A DNA stretch of 64,000 bases from Fasciolopsis buskii (GCA_008360955.1 LUCM01000151.1:291827-355826), one strand, 5' to 3'; shown: positions 52,267 to 64,000, counted from the stretch's first letter. A program made the numbers and translations. Notes: generated by a model from the sequence alone, not told the origin.

Positions 52267-52599
52267 ATGGTGGATGCTAATCAATCCAATTCAAACAGCA
52301 ACCGCAAAACACTCATTCACACTTCGGAAATTTGCATGCACATAAAACCAGAAGAAGGGGAAAATGGTAAACTAGGAGATAAATCGTTAGTTAGAAACCA
52401 TGAGGGACATCTGTCAAATCAACAGGAACAAAATTCACAGTATGACAGAATTTCCGACATGTATGTCATTAAAATTCTATGTACATCACTTTACTGCAAA
52501 ACGTATGCTGACTACTTCAATTATAAACAAACCGGTGTTGCACATCAAACACGTACGTCAGTTGCGGCTGTCCAAAATCCACCATCCGTCTTGTTTTAG
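52267..52599 (+). CDS. Very uncertain open frame, 110 aa
   Basis: The frame starts at ATG with a hydrophilic, Asn/Ser/Gln-rich first 65 residues and no signal peptide, membrane segment or known motif. The second part reads less like protein and overlaps another frame (52400-52621). It may be chance; it is listed because its first half has an even, protein-like composition. Confidence 0.15.
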   Translation: MVDANQSNSNSNRKTLIHTSEICMHIKPEEGENGKLGDKSLVRNHEGHLSNQQEQNSQYDRISDMYVIKILCTSLYCKTYADYFNYKQTGVAHQTRTSVAAVQNPPSVLF

Positions 52600-52624
52600 C
52601 TCTTTCTGTTCGGTTCTGTGAACC

Positions 52625-53800
52625 AACTACTGAATAAGTAGTTTTGGTCAAGGCCAGTAAAAAAGTCTACTTTATTGGTAATGATTAATTTCTGTTCCGT
52701 TTTTCCGCTGTCATCCGTTAGGCATACTAGCGGGGACGGCATCTTCTTGTCTTGCATAAAACAAATCTAAAACTATTCAACTGCAGTGCTGACTTTGGGA
52801 ACCGCGTCCATAAACAATTGCTCCTTTTCTTATGCGCAAAATATGATTATTAAGTTAGGTCATATTGCAAGCGTTCATATGTAGTTAGTCTATCAAGCAC
52901 AACTCTTTTCCCTTTCACATGCTTCATTAATATTGGGGTAGAAGGGCAACACAATTTTGTGAAGGTACTGAATCGGTGGAATGTATTCCTTGTTTTAAAT
53001 TAATTTTCCTAGTTTTTGCTAACACTACGTCAAAGCGCCCTTTATTTTTACATTGTACCCACGAGGGATTCTTTTTCTTCGTTACCCTACTATTGTTGCA
53101 AAACCAAACACAGTACTGTTAAAACTTGGAATAGTTCCAAGTGAAGATTTATTCATCTATCCCGACAACTGTCGTAGTGACAACGTTCGCATTCGCAGCA
53201 TCGGTCGTATCAGTATGACTAATGTTGGTTGCTCCATCTGAACGGTGGCTTCTTACGTTTTTCAATTTTCCTAGAGTGGCACGGAAAGGAAAAAGAAGTC
53301 GAACAAACGGGTTTCATATATGTATATATATACACAAATGTGAACTTCCTTTGGTTCTCCGTCGTATTCTTGGACCTAGTCTTTTCGCACTAGTTGCTCA
53401 TAAACTCTGACATGAAATAAACTTCTTAATTCGGTAAGAAGTACATGCCAGTTAACGGTTACTGAGCTCGCCTAAGCGTTCCCGATGGAGCGTGTGCATA
53501 GGCAAATCCCAATTCCGCACCGGGGTGATTATGTATTCACTTTCAACCCTGCGCTGTCCGTGAGTACACTTTCAATTATGTTACTGGTGAACTAGTTTCC
53601 AGCTTCACTAATTTCTACAGGCATTTCTGCAAATGTTTTGTTAGATAAAGCATAAAAATTAAGTGAAGAATTTCTCACCGTAGTCTGAGTTCCTGGCACT
53701 AACTATGATACATACCTGGAAAATCTTTTCTACAGTATTAAATGTCAATTTTCGGAATGCTTTGTAGTTTTTGTGTGCAGTTGAATGTTTGTTTCACGTC
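52625..53800. other. Unassigned DNA with an AT dinucleotide tract
   Basis: A TATA-type simple repeat lies at about 53315-53335. Overlapping frames 53053-53241 and 53222-53410 have no recognisable content. Confidence 0.5.
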
Positions 53801-53802
53801 GG

Positions 53803-54186
53803 TTACCCATAGCCACCGAAGCCAGCTACTAGGCGGGCAAGGAACCGAGAATTGTAAATCCTGAAACCTGAACTGACATAGAAATAAATTAGTTCCCATT
53901 CGGTCATGTTTGGTACCGAGATGAGCGACAACAAGTTGCCATCTATCACTACATGATATGTATCGCTGACGATAAACCGATTACGTCGAGGGATTTTGCA
54001 CGTGAGCACAACTATATCCAAGATATAAGTAAAAGTTGTTATGATCAAAGAATTCTCATCTGCAGAAGCATTCAACAATGAACCTATTAGTTCACAGTTC
54101 CTTTTATTAATTCTCACAAATCTCATAATGTATTCATTTATTTGACATCTAACATCCCAAAAGTCAGAAAAAATGAAACCTACCAA
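53803..54186 (-). CDS. Very uncertain open frame, 127 aa
   Basis: An open minus-strand frame with fairly even composition and no recognisable domain, signal peptide or conserved motif. A few frames of this length are expected by chance in 64 kb. Listed only because it is among the longer frames outside repeats. Confidence 0.15.
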   Translation of the reverse strand: MVGFIFSDFWDVRCQINEYIMRFVRINKRNCELIGSLLNASADENSLIITTFTYILDIVVLTCKIPRRNRFIVSDTYHVVIDGNLLSLISVPNMTEWELIYFYVSSGFRIYNSRFLARLVAGFGGYG

Positions 54187-54898
54187 ATTAAAATATTGTC
54201 GTCCATAAATGATTCCGAACCCAAGACGGCTAATGAGAATGATAGACCTCTAATTTGTACCAAGCAAAAATAAGTTCTCCGTTCATGCTGATTGTTCCCG
54301 CTGATATAAGCGAATACCGTAACGAGTTCTGGGTCCTTCCACAAAATCACAATCTAGACTGTTGACTGTTTTATCAAAATATAGCACAAGATTGAGTGGA
54401 ATTTCTCCGGCAGCGTGCCACAAAGTTTCACAACATGTCAGCATCCTATCAGAACGAGCTCCGGGATGTTATAGGCACCGGATAACTTCAGCGATTTCTT
54501 CTGTAATTATGTTAATGCATATAAGCACCATGGCATCATGAGTCGTCGCTCCTTTAATGGATTAAGATTTTTCTACCCACTCAGGGTTCACACAAGCTCT
54601 TGTGGTAGCATAATGTGACAACTGAGTCTTAATTTGTCTTGCATCCTAGCGACCATAACTTGCACCTTACGTTTACAGTTCTTGTCCCCCTGAGCACTGT
54701 GCTGAAACGAAGATGATAACTCTCCTCATTTTATGGAAGGTAATTTTGCGCGTCACTCGAAATTAATTGTTTCTCTCTTTTAAGCTCCTGGTTAATGATG
54801 CCATTTTGTTCGATTAGTGGTTCTTGTCCATGTCGGTACACTGAAGCCGATGTACTGGGCTGGCAGTCGCGTGCATGAAGACAACTGTGGCCATTAAT

Positions 54899-55120
54899 CG
54901 TCTACGTTTTAGCATTCTATGTAACAGTATGGGTGATAACAAAACATTTAAGCTTTTTGCTGACAACTTCTCTGTCTTTTCAAAACGATCCCATTTCCTC
55001 TCGAGTTGTCATAACTGATTCTTGATTGTCTTTCGTTACAGGTTTACCTTGTATGCACTTTTCCAACAGTGGGAGCAAAACTGCTGTCAAATCGGCTTTC
55101 GAAAGCCATAATGTTGATCA
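54899..55120 (+). mobile_element. Decayed LINE reverse transcriptase, catalytic region
   Basis: One frame reads FSILCNSMGDNKTFKLFADN at 54908-54967, matching the LINE RT pattern F.I..NDLP....... FADD, where the last aspartate of the catalytic pair has become Asn. After one stop (55016-55018) the same frame continues to LYALFQQWEQNCCQIGF near 55049-55099, matching the downstream LQ..L..L..W...W.L.F block at normal spacing. The Asn substitution and the stop show it is dead. It is on the plus strand and unconnected to the minus-strand LINE at 61 kb. Confidence 0.6.
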
Positions 55121-57460
55121 CATCGCCAACAAGGCTAGATTTTGAGGTAAAGGCCACCGGGTCAGCCACTCCCATCTTCGCTTAATTTACTCACTTAGCA
55201 ACGGTTGGCCGATGTAGCTCGCAGTACCAAGAAAAACATCAAAACTGAATATTCTAAACACAAAATTCCCTGTCTTGTTTAGAATTGTCAATGTGGGCTT
55301 AGTGATCAGTTATCCTTCGGGCACTTCCTCAGATTCCGTCCCGGAGAAGAAAAGCGACCTTTGTTTTGCGAAGCAAATATAAATATCTAACGTCTAGATC
55401 GTCGCACGGTACAGTGAATATGTCTCACGAAGTTCGCAGTGGCATCTCATCGTGTTAATCCCAGGATGAATTCGTTTTCTATTTATCATTCCCTACAATA
55501 TTTGCTCACCCAATATTGGTATACACTGTGATAACTGATAGCGGTCCTGTTGTCACAACTTACGCAGAAACGTGATACATGATGTTGGGTAATCGTAGTG
55601 GTGAGACTGATCTGTGATCGGGCCGAGGTGAGAAATAAATTAACAACTGAATGAGCACAAACTACCTATCGTCAGAAAATCTACGACAGCCATCAAGATT
55701 TAGCGGATTCCGACAGGGTGAAAATAGGAGGTTTATTTGAAATGTAAGGCAATATGCCCTAAGTGATGATATTCTGAACCAAATGTGTGTGCACGAATAA
55801 GACCTGTGTGATTTAAGCGAGCTGGGAGATGAAAAGACAGTAAATGTGATTTTCCAAAAAGTGTACTAACCCAGTAGTACATAGTCACAAAGTTAGTTAA
55901 CCAAATTTTGAGAGCTTAGTCCTACGCTGTCGATATTTTTTGTCCCATGTTAGGACAAGCGATGCGATAGATAAAGTAAACTTCATGCACCCAACAAAAC
56001 TGTTTGCAATGCTTTCCGTTACGTCCACCTGAGAATATTCTGTTGATATCAGTATGTTCTTATCCATCAGATATCCAAATACAGAATAGTTAGCACTGAA
56101 CTGCTACTCACTCCACACTATCTAGTGATACTCCTAAAGGTAATCACAAACAAATACGGTGTGACTAGATGGCTTTAAATGATAATTAGGGTTGGACTTC
56201 ACTTTCTATTTACTGCTTCGCCAATTATTCATGACATCTGTCGCTGTGTATACATATTTCGTTACAGTTTTATGGCAATTTAAATTAATTTGACTATGAT
56301 GTTGCAGATTACGTACATACGACAGCGCCACTTCAATCCGGTTAACCAAACACCAGCAAGCATAGACTTCGCATAATCACAGATTATTGGTCTGAGACGG
56401 GGTAAACAATTACAAAGACTGCAGCTCTCAGATAATATATTGATTGCAATCCATGTAGAGAATTTTCCAGGCAGCAATTAAAACCCTGAAAAAACTAACG
56501 AGCCTACCCGGGCCATTTATTAAAAAACTCAGAAATGTAATCACTACCATCATGCAATCCTTACGTCAATTAACAACACAGTTTATCACCAACTACACAA
56601 ATGGCAACAAAAAATAGACACGATTTTGACAACGAATCACTCCAGACAATGGTCAGAATGTGTATTGTAGTGTTCTCTTGTGAACCAGTGAAAAGAGAAT
56701 TTTTTGCTTTCGCAGGCTGTCACACTCATGGGCGTTTGCGTTTCGCACATTGAGGTTAATTTTTTACTTTGCAAATGTAGGCAGAACCGAATGGTTAACT
56801 AAAATGTTAACAATGGTACATGCTCACACAGATGCATTACATTATATTAGGAAAAATTTTAACAGGGATTGCTTTAGTCATACTAGCATAAATTGCACGA
56901 AGGCCAACTACCTGTGCCAATAAGAAATTTTACGCAGACAAGCTTTGAATCCTATTCAAATCCCGCCCCATGCCTGTCACTACGGTTGAAAGACAAAGTT
57001 CCTGATTCTGCTACCTATTTTTGAGTCTGTTCCTTCACTTGTTCTTGTGAGACTGTGCGTATCGGCCGCGTGCATCTGAACTCATGCGTGAGGACCAAAG
57101 TGCACTGAAAAATAGACCAACCACTCCGTGAATGTTACGCAACCTTTTCGAGTCACGTATAAGGTCAAGGGTTAACGGCCACAGTTGAAAATGTCATGTT
57201 TTGAGCCCAGAGAAAGCTGTTGCGAGCCTTCACTATGTGCTAAAAACACTTTGTGCTCCCCCTTTCACCGTCTGTTCCAACCTCCGCTCCAGTGCAAAGC
57301 CTCTATCACAAAACGTATCACAAAACACGCTCATTCATCTTCGGTTTACACCCAGAACACCACTAATCCCTTCCCACCCAAACATTTTTCACTAGTCCAA
57401 TCCCTCTTAAAACCCTTTCTGATATATTATAAAATTAATGACATGGGCAAAACTCACTAA
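55121..57460. other. Unassigned DNA, probably includes more LINE debris
   Basis: No frame of 60 codons or more occurs from about 54190 to 56280 on either strand, consistent with an old degraded element. I could not align the part after 55120 to any LINE motif. 56280-56477 (minus) is a chance-length frame. Confidence 0.45.
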
Positions 57461-57462
57461 AA

Positions 57463-57759
57463 ATGAGCATGTTCGCCAACTTTTGCGTTCTCAACATGAC
57501 CGGTGAGAATTTTCAAGCAATTATATTAGTGATAAATGATTTAAGGGATGAATATGATGTGTTCATTCGTGCTGTCATCACGGCACGCAATATGGAAAAG
57601 GAAACAACAACCGTATATTTTCTTACAAAACCACTTAAGCAGTCACGACTGTGGGAGGGATCCGAGTGCAGGAAACATTTCACTTTGGACAATCCTAAAT
57701 CATGCACACACACACATACACAGCGCGTGTATTTGTATCCCTTATGCCCTACAAGTTGA
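57463..57759 (+). other. Open frame with faint copia-gag resemblance, ending in a CA repeat
   Basis: The segment AIILVINDLRDEYDVFIRA near residues 19-37 resembles the gag motif of copia-type elements (L..LP..YD.F..A), but nothing else of such an element is visible. The frame then crosses a CA microsatellite (about 57704-57722). Chance is a good alternative. Confidence 0.2.
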
Positions 57760-57962
57760 AGTCCAACGCCAGGGCAACTATGGCATAATGTACAAGTAAC
57801 CTGACCAGAAAATGTATGGTTTACCGTTGTTTGGAATAAACAGGTGATAACTTGCTGTATTATTACCATAAGCCTGTTCGTCATATCCTGATGCATCTGA
57901 GGTAGATATTCTTCAATCCATTCATCCGAAGTCCTTGCCCACGTATAAAGGAAAATTCTCAC

Positions 57963-58122
57963 CTTGTTTCTTGTGGTATGCCTTCACGGTGTCCAATTTT
58001 TGCCAACCTTTCGCTGCGATGGTGTGTTTTGCTGGATCTACGGATGGCATCCAACTCGGTTCATTCGCAAACCAAGTCCCAATCTTGCTTGCGTAATGAA
58101 ACATGCAGTCATTTCGCGCCTC
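57963..58122 (-). CDS. Candidate 160-nt internal exon, function unknown
   Basis: On the minus strand, an AACAG acceptor precedes base 58122 and an AAG/GTGAGA donor, close to consensus, follows base 57963. The frame is 53 codons plus one base and reads with balanced composition, including WFANEPSWMPSVDPAKH and GWQKLDTVKAYHKKQ. Three tryptophans in so short a segment are unusual for chance in AT-rich DNA. No family is recognised. Its phase does not fit directly to the upstream candidate at 58519-58647, so if both are real a further small exon must lie between them. Confidence 0.3.
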
Positions 58123-58518
58123 CTGTTTGCAATTGGTTGAAACCATTGTGTACGAAACTTGGACCATATGAGAAGCCATATAAAATTGCAAGAAAATTTC
58201 TTATATCGCTAATATAGACGCAATAAACCTGACCGATTGATTAGTTTAGTTACCTACTGGCTCCCTTTGTTTGTACGACCTCACCATGATCTACAGGGAT
58301 TTAATCATCTTAGCAAAATGTGTCATTTCTAAGTAATAATAACCACAAAAGCAACGGCAACAAATCCGATGCTGGATTCATGAACTAATTCATCATTCTT
58401 TCTTAGTGCTCAGTTTTCCTAGGACGGTTGTGAAAGCAGGGTGTAACTGGTTAGCTACCAGCCGCTGCTGGTGAAGCAGCTGTTTAGTTGCTTCAAGAAG
58501 TGTGGTGGGTTTACTTAC

Positions 58519-58647
58519 ATGTTGACCATTTTCCTGTTGTCTGCATCCAAAATTCTCCAACTATTTCGTGGCTGGTAAATGCGAGGATGTGGTTTAAGAA
58601 TAAATGGACCGCGGTGATTTCCTTTTGTCCAAAGTTTTATGAGTAAC
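58519..58647 (-). CDS. Candidate 129-nt internal exon, function unknown
   Basis: On the minus strand, a pyrimidine-rich tract ending CCCACAG precedes base 58647 and a perfect GTAAGT donor follows base 58519. Only one frame is open through it (42 codons plus one base at the start and two at the end). It reads KLWTKGNHRGPF, then KPHPRIYQPRNSWRILDAD. The open frame continues upstream to 58757, so the exon could be longer. No domain is recognised. Confidence 0.3.
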
Positions 58648-58649
58648 CT

Positions 58650-60756
58650 GTGGGAAATATGGACCCGGGGTATTAAAATGCTTTGATCAAGAAGATGAAG
58701 GTATACTTGAAGTCCAAGCAAATCTCTAAGTCTAGGACAAGTTTTCCTGTCTGACAATGAATGGAGAACCAGAACATTAAGACCGTTCTTTGACGTAAAC
58801 TAACCCATTTGTTACTTAGTAACCACCATAAAAAGAGGGCGCATGATTGGAAGGTTGCAAGTAAATAATTAAGTCGGAGGTATCTTGCCAACGCAACACG
58901 TAATTAGCATCCGACAAAGAGGTGCATTTAGGACCAAAACAAGGCATAGACCGCCAGCATGAGCTACGGTCGTACGATTGACGATCAAGAACAACACAAA
59001 TGAGGCCATGAGGGGAAAGCATATTAGCCAATTAGCGAAACCGGAAAGGAACACGGATGACTGCCAGATAACCCAATTACAGCTGGGGGCCTGGGGCTAG
59101 CTTGGAAGCAAAGTTGCAGCGTGTCGTAAAATGCATTTCTCCTTTGCTCGCCAGGTTTTGGATCACCCATGAGGTATTTGATAGTTAAAGCAAAAGACGA
59201 TGTCAAACTGATTACGCATTTGTTTTTACCGATCAAATCATATCAGTACTATTCTGTTTCTTTGTACGTGATACTGTCTCATCATATCGGTGCTCACTGA
59301 GTCAGTGGTTTCACTCAGCTGGAAACGATTTTTGTCCCTTGGTTGTATCACTACAGGACCATTTTGTCCACTCACGAACTGTAGCTCACTGAATATCGTT
59401 AACCAAAAGATTATTTGAGAGATGTAAAAAACCAAGAAAACTCATGCACTCTCAGACCTATTCAGCAGTTGAATCCGTGTGCGTACTTCATTTGAAATAA
59501 TAAACGGAATGGTTGTCTGGTTCGTTCGTTTTCCGTTAGACCGCTGATTGGAAATTTTGCCAGTAACGGATGATGAAACTGAATTATCCTAGATAAAGTA
59601 AAATGAAAATATCTGTTGCAGTAATAATGCTAATCGTATTGTTTTCAATTCTGCCTTGAAACGCAGCAATTACTCTGTGTGTATATCGCAGCCCACCACA
59701 ACTTTCCCTCAACGATTTTCGTAATTTTCGACCCTGGCCTTTGCTGTCAACTTTCCGATTGTGACCAGTTAGTCGGATTCTGCCGATTGCCGTGATTTGC
59801 TTACGCATCATTTATGGGGACTCAGTTATGCGTAACTCGTTAATAAAATTATATATAAAATCACATATGTGCATAGTCATACAAATCTTGTCGAAAATCA
59901 AGCAACAAGAATCACATGCACGGATTCCAACCCAGCAAATAATATTTCGAACAGCAACATACTCTAGTTTGTATCCACCGGGAACTGACCAAACTCCTCG
60001 ACAATCAATGATATGTATCACAGAACTTTAGTCCGTGTTCTGTTTAACCGCTCTCGGCATATCCTCAGCCACGAAGTTTAAAAGCTTGCTAGGCAAACCA
60101 GACTGGGATTTGGTCGGAATAGTCTGACGTGTGTAATGCGAGGAGTAGAGCATCAAAAAGCACTGCTGATCCTTAATTTCGCCACTGTTTTAATATGTTT
60201 TGGTCGATTTGATGTGGCATCCACCAACTCGAGTATCAAATTAATCTGAACCAGTGAGCCAAGAGTTTTTAGAATTTTGAAGTTACTATGCACAGTTTAT
60301 GTCAGTCATCGGTTAAACCGGTCACAATAACGAGATTGTAAGATAACGTGTTTTATGGCCGAAGCGTGTTTCTTTATGGACCTCACCTCGGAACCATTGT
60401 GGTTTTATGGGAATTACTTCAGGTAGCGAGGAAATCACTCTGGTCAATATAACGGGTCTGCTAACTTCCTACGGACTAAAACACAGATTTACTCTTGGAA
60501 AAGCAATCAGTATCACATACGTTCTATTTCCTCTTTCATTCGCTGAAAAGACTTTTGTATTGTTGTTACGGTCAAAACGAAGAAAGAAAGCGCGATAAGT
60601 TTTTCGGAAAATTCCGTCCAGAAATGATTGCTTTGGATCGTTCTTTACTGTACTAAATAGACATTTGTGTACAATAAAAATGTCGGATTTTAGTTAAAAA
60701 TGTCAGGGTAAAAAATGAAACAGGAAAAAATAAAGAAATAAAATAGAAAAACATAT
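58650..60756. other. Unassigned DNA
   Basis: Several overlapping minus-strand frames (58673-59435, 59584-59811) are of chance length, and none shows a known motif. The minus-strand LINE tail ends near the right edge of this stretch. Confidence 0.5.
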
Positions 60757-60960
60757 TCACCAGGTGAAAAATATTAAACACTTCAAGGAACGATCAGATA
60801 GGAATTTGGCTGAAACACAGTCAGGCTGTGTCGAAATTCGTGCTAAATATGGGACAGTGAATTTCCTATAGATATTAATTCTAGATGGAAAGGAACGAAA
60901 AACAGATCGTGCAGAAATATGAGAGTGACACTTTGAAAGATAGTTGTACAAATGATGCGT
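60757..60960 (-). mobile_element. LINE ORF2 C-terminal tail, partner of the endonuclease fragment
   Basis: Reading the minus strand, about 60957-60790 aligns with positions 1-150 of the window. The open frame 60951-60757 reads LSKCHSHISARS...PSRINIYRKF..PYLARI, the C-terminal pattern of CR1-like ORF2. It lies only about 330 nt after the end of the endonuclease part, so the reverse transcriptase region (normally well over 1 kb) is missing. Confidence 0.5.
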
Positions 60961-61293
60961 GGGATCTGAAAGAATTTCGTGAGCAAATTTCTCACATGCA
61001 GATAAGTGCTAATCACATAGATTGAGGGACAATTCAGTTAGTGGTACGAAGGACAAACGGCTAATAATTGATAGCCCCGGCGAAGAATTTTAACTTCATT
61101 TAAAGTAAACCGGGAATAACAGAATAACAGTAAGGAGGGATTGGAAAGGCACATTGATATACAAATCGGGAGATGATGTTTATTTCACCTTGTAATGTCG
61201 AAGCTTCCTGATTTGAAATGACAACTGGAAGGATGGCGCTTAGCTATTCAGGGTTAAAATTTGAGTAAGTTCCCACTTGAGGATTTTTATCAA

Positions 61294-61856
61294 TTAGTAA
61301 CTCCTAGAAATCTCAACAGAATCGCACCACGTTAAAATGTTTTGAAGTTGATGGAAGACGGTATCTCGGATATGGGTAGGCCGACCAAGAGTCAATGGTA
61401 AGATAGATGCATGGTTGAAGTTACCCGCAATAACATGCAGATTATCCTCAAAAAGAGAAATAAATAAGATGCGATGTTTTTTCGCGAGGTATAATGGGCG
61501 ATGTATAAGTTGGTTACAATAGTGCTGTTATGACAAGAAAACCTAGGATGACACTGTCACGAGGCAGTCAGTTCCATTGACAGTGTACGTATAAACAACT
61601 TCGGACTTGCCAAACAAGGAGTTTATGTATGTTGCCACATCACCTCCAGTCTTCTTCTTATTCAAAACTCTGTCCTACCGATGGGATCTGAAGCTATCTA
61701 TCGACACGAGTGAATCAACGATATCCGGGTTCAGCCAAGATTTTCCGTTGCATGTAAAGACGACACTAGTGAACATGGAATCGGTAATGTACAGTGGAAG
61801 GACAGTAAGACCGACGTTTTCGTAGACAAAGAGCGGACGTTGGTACACAACAATGC
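61294..61856 (-). mobile_element. Decayed LINE ORF2, endonuclease domain
   Basis: Three frames in order on the minus strand give the parts of an apurinic-type LINE endonuclease. 61856-61731 reads CTNVRSLSTKTSVLL (family NARSL.NK..EL). 61815-61543 reads SWLNPDIVDSLVSIDSFRSHR, a stop, DR, then TGGDVATYINSLFG (family TETWL.P.I.D..V.I....R.DR...GGGVA.Y). 61527-61294 reads NLHVIAGNFNHASI (family ..GDFNH..I), with the catalytic Asp of GDFN changed to Asn. Frameshifts and stops show it is inactive. The plus frame 61607-61825 is its shadow. This is the most secure transposon call in the window. Confidence 0.75.
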
Positions 61857-61859
61857 CGC

Positions 61860-64000
61860 AATGGATATCTTGGCCGGAAAGGTGAATTTAAGTGCTGCCT
61901 GCCAGTCATCACGAATGCCTTTTTAGATGGATAAGAATGTCTTTATGATGCAACAATGCATGATCCCAGTCCATGTTGAGAAACGATCTGGCTTTTGACC
62001 AAAAGTAATTCCGACCGATTGTGGCGGCGAACGGAGACCATAATCGAGCCATAAATCCGACACAAAAATAACGAAATATAATGGCACAGAACTGCAGCGC
62101 ATCCAGTCAAAGGGCGCTCCAGATTGATGCTATTTTGGGGGGTGGTGGGGGGTCATCACTTATTTTGCTTCCACCGAATTAAAGTTTTCGGATTTTCCCA
62201 TACCGGCGACAGACAATCTTATTCATTAACGTGCTAGATGATTATGCCACTGACACTAGAACCATTTCTTTATTTTTCATCTCAGTAGATACACAGTTTT
62301 TTAACAGATTAGTAATAGACGAATCCAGGATTAGAGGAAAGTTTTTTCTGTTGCTAGAATTTAACGGCAATACCAGTAATCCTGTGTGTTTGAATACAAA
62401 CAATATTTTGTGAACTGAAATTTGGTATAGTTTATTCGTTCGGTTTTATGTAGATGGCTATTCTGTTACCCTCAAAACATTGGTTAAACTCAGCAACATT
62501 TTTTAATTGGTTATTAGCCTACTATATTGTGATTCCAGAGGGGTTCAGTGTTTCTAGTTCACTGCTTCACTGTCGTAAAAATAATGCAACCGATTAGCGT
62601 GGCAAGCTTCAATGGCCTTGACGCAAGGTCAGCCTTGATGTAAATCAAGATCCCTCCTGGGAGATAATTCGCCTGTTCAATAGCAGCAAGGACTATAAAT
62701 CCACGATTAACCTAATACACCCCAGTTATCAAATAATTGAGCAGCCAGCAAGTACAGGAGCATTCATGTTATTAGAATGTTTGATAAACTAAATAGATCA
62801 AGTGAGGTGGTTGCAAATTGTGAATAACGATTTCTAAGACGCTTCTGTCTGAGTCCATCAACTTTTTTGTTTTTCAATAAAATTCTTATCCTCTTGCTCA
62901 GGTGAGTTTATTTTGACAACTAAGGTCATTCATGGCCAACTGGACTTATTGCATCCTGCAAGCAGTTGTCACGAGGGAAAACTCTATAAAAATTTTTGGC
63001 ATTTACCCATATATTTTAGCACCTGGCAAACGACATAACTTAAGGAATAACAGCAGATTAAACTTCAGTGTGAATAATGATTAGTAACGTGTATGTATAT
63101 TATTGTTAAACGCCACAAGCTTGTTACACTCAAATTTTCCGACAGGCTGGTGTAAACTAGTATGAATTAACTTTGTTTGAAATACTGGGGTTTATTTACA
63201 AAGTTAAATAGACTCTAACTGACTTACTTATTTTGTCTAATTTGAAGTATTTGGTACGTTATTTAAAGTTTCACAGACAAACTAAGTAAGAGGCTTTCAG
63301 AATTTCAAGGTAACACATTTAGGACCTTGGACTACAGTAATTCAACTTCGGCTTTTATGATATACTGTAAAATGTCGTTTTGATTGCGCATCCCCGAACA
63401 ATGAGTCACAAAAGCCACGTGCGTGCAGGACCCAAAAAAAAACTAAGCGACCAGCCTAATTCCGAATCCAGTCTTGTTTCTACTATAACAGTTAAAAACC
63501 CAGTGGTAGCTGACATCGCGCTCAATACAATATATGCCATTCTGGTAAGTTTTTCCTAGAAACAGTTTATAACCATAGAACGGAATCAGATGTCTCTGTT
63601 GATCAGTCACCGCCAATTTGTCTCGGAAAACATGGAATATGGTGTTCAAATTTGACACCAGCAGATTAATCTATTAAAATTTTCCAATCACTTCTTGTGA
63701 GACAGTTAACTGTTCTTTCCCAGCGATGTAATGCCGATCAGTTTGGCTTCTGATTGTCAAAGTCATGCTGCCCAAATGAATAGAGAAAAGTTTAGCTAGA
63801 TTTAAGCAAAATAAGTGGAAATTGCTCTTGACTTTGTTTGTCGTGATTAACGGGCAAAAAAATTAGTCTGACCTAATGTTTACGTTGCCCTATTTTTTTA
63901 AGTCTTATTTACGGTCTTATTTTAAAATGAACATTCGAAAATCAAATAAATCTGTTTACTCTGAATGTTTTTGCACGTTTTCTTTGGTGGTTTCCTTCGC
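61860..64000. other. Unassigned DNA with a G-rich tract
   Basis: A G-rich run GGGGGGTGGTGGGGGG lies at 62137-62152. Frames 62231-62413 (plus) and 63443-63658 (minus) are of chance length. Any 5' remainder of the LINE beyond 61856 is not recognisable. Confidence 0.5.

Noticed and set aside
55042..55146. A 35-codon exon-like frame (VYLVCTFPTVGAKLL...) with an acceptor and a GTAAAG donor
   Set aside because: Another frame over the same bases continues the LINE reverse transcriptase block begun at FADN, with correct motif spacing. The transposon explanation is stronger, and this shows how easily exon-like frames arise by chance.
57513..57962. 149-codon minus-strand frame
   Set aside because: It runs through the CA microsatellite (giving a VCVCVH stretch), overlaps plus-strand frames, and has no recognisable domain.
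1..64000. CRISPR arrays, rRNA genes, bacterial-type operons or a toxin/defence system
   Set aside because: No regularly spaced direct repeats, no rRNA-like sequence and no clustered open frames on one strand were seen. The window reads as animal intergenic DNA around one receptor gene.

Overview
This window looks like animal nuclear DNA, most likely from a parasitic flatworm (probably a digenean trematode). Seen directly: AT-rich sequence, very sparse coding, one complete neuropeptide-type seven-transmembrane receptor gene, decayed LINE and LTR retrotransposon pieces, several diverged copies of a tRNA-headed SINE, and a possible 31-nt intron. The trematode assignment is inference: very short introns and tRNA-derived SINEs are known from that group, but no search was possible. 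There is no bacterial-style operon, CRISPR array, rRNA or intact tRNA gene. A 162-nt assembly gap lies at 12462-12623.

Layout. 1-2690: the 3' end of a LINE at the very start, then unassigned sequence. 2692-3256: an unusually open locus with a candidate 31-nt intron. 3545-8740: two diverged SINE copies in otherwise empty DNA. 9000-9400: a broken Ty3/gypsy-type reverse transcriptase. 9628-10172 (minus): a candidate two-exon gene end with a 65-nt intron. 10210-19000: mostly unassigned, with two weak exon candidates (12126-12297 plus, 15644-15733 minus) and the gap. 19010-20180: the clearest SINE copy (minus) beside a GC-rich block. 22728-22797: a second, different tRNA-like head. 25427-25600: another SINE copy.

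30305-32135 is the one confident gene. It has a CCAAT-rich upstream region, an uninterrupted 505-codon reading frame for a class A GPCR of the FMRFamide-receptor-like type, and an ATTAAA signal after the stop. Beyond it are a plausible 104-aa reading frame (34377-34691), another SINE copy (34800-34975), a GC-rich repeat-like patch (37310-37600), long empty DNA, and a fold-back repeat (45640-46095). The last 10 kb holds a decayed LINE reverse transcriptase (54899-55120 plus), two minus-strand exon candidates (57963-58122 and 58519-58647), and an internally deleted LINE on the minus strand (endonuclease part 61294-61856, tail 60757-60960).

The genes do not form a pathway. The picture is one receptor gene in a repeat-rich intergenic landscape, plus candidate exons that may belong to neighbouring genes with long introns. 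I did not find a convincing new multi-gene system. The best leads are the divergent receptor with its overlapping upstream ORF, the two short-intron loci, and the SINE and fold-back repeat families. All exon candidates were picked by eye from splice-site-like sequences and frame openness, a method with a high false-positive rate, and their confidences reflect that.
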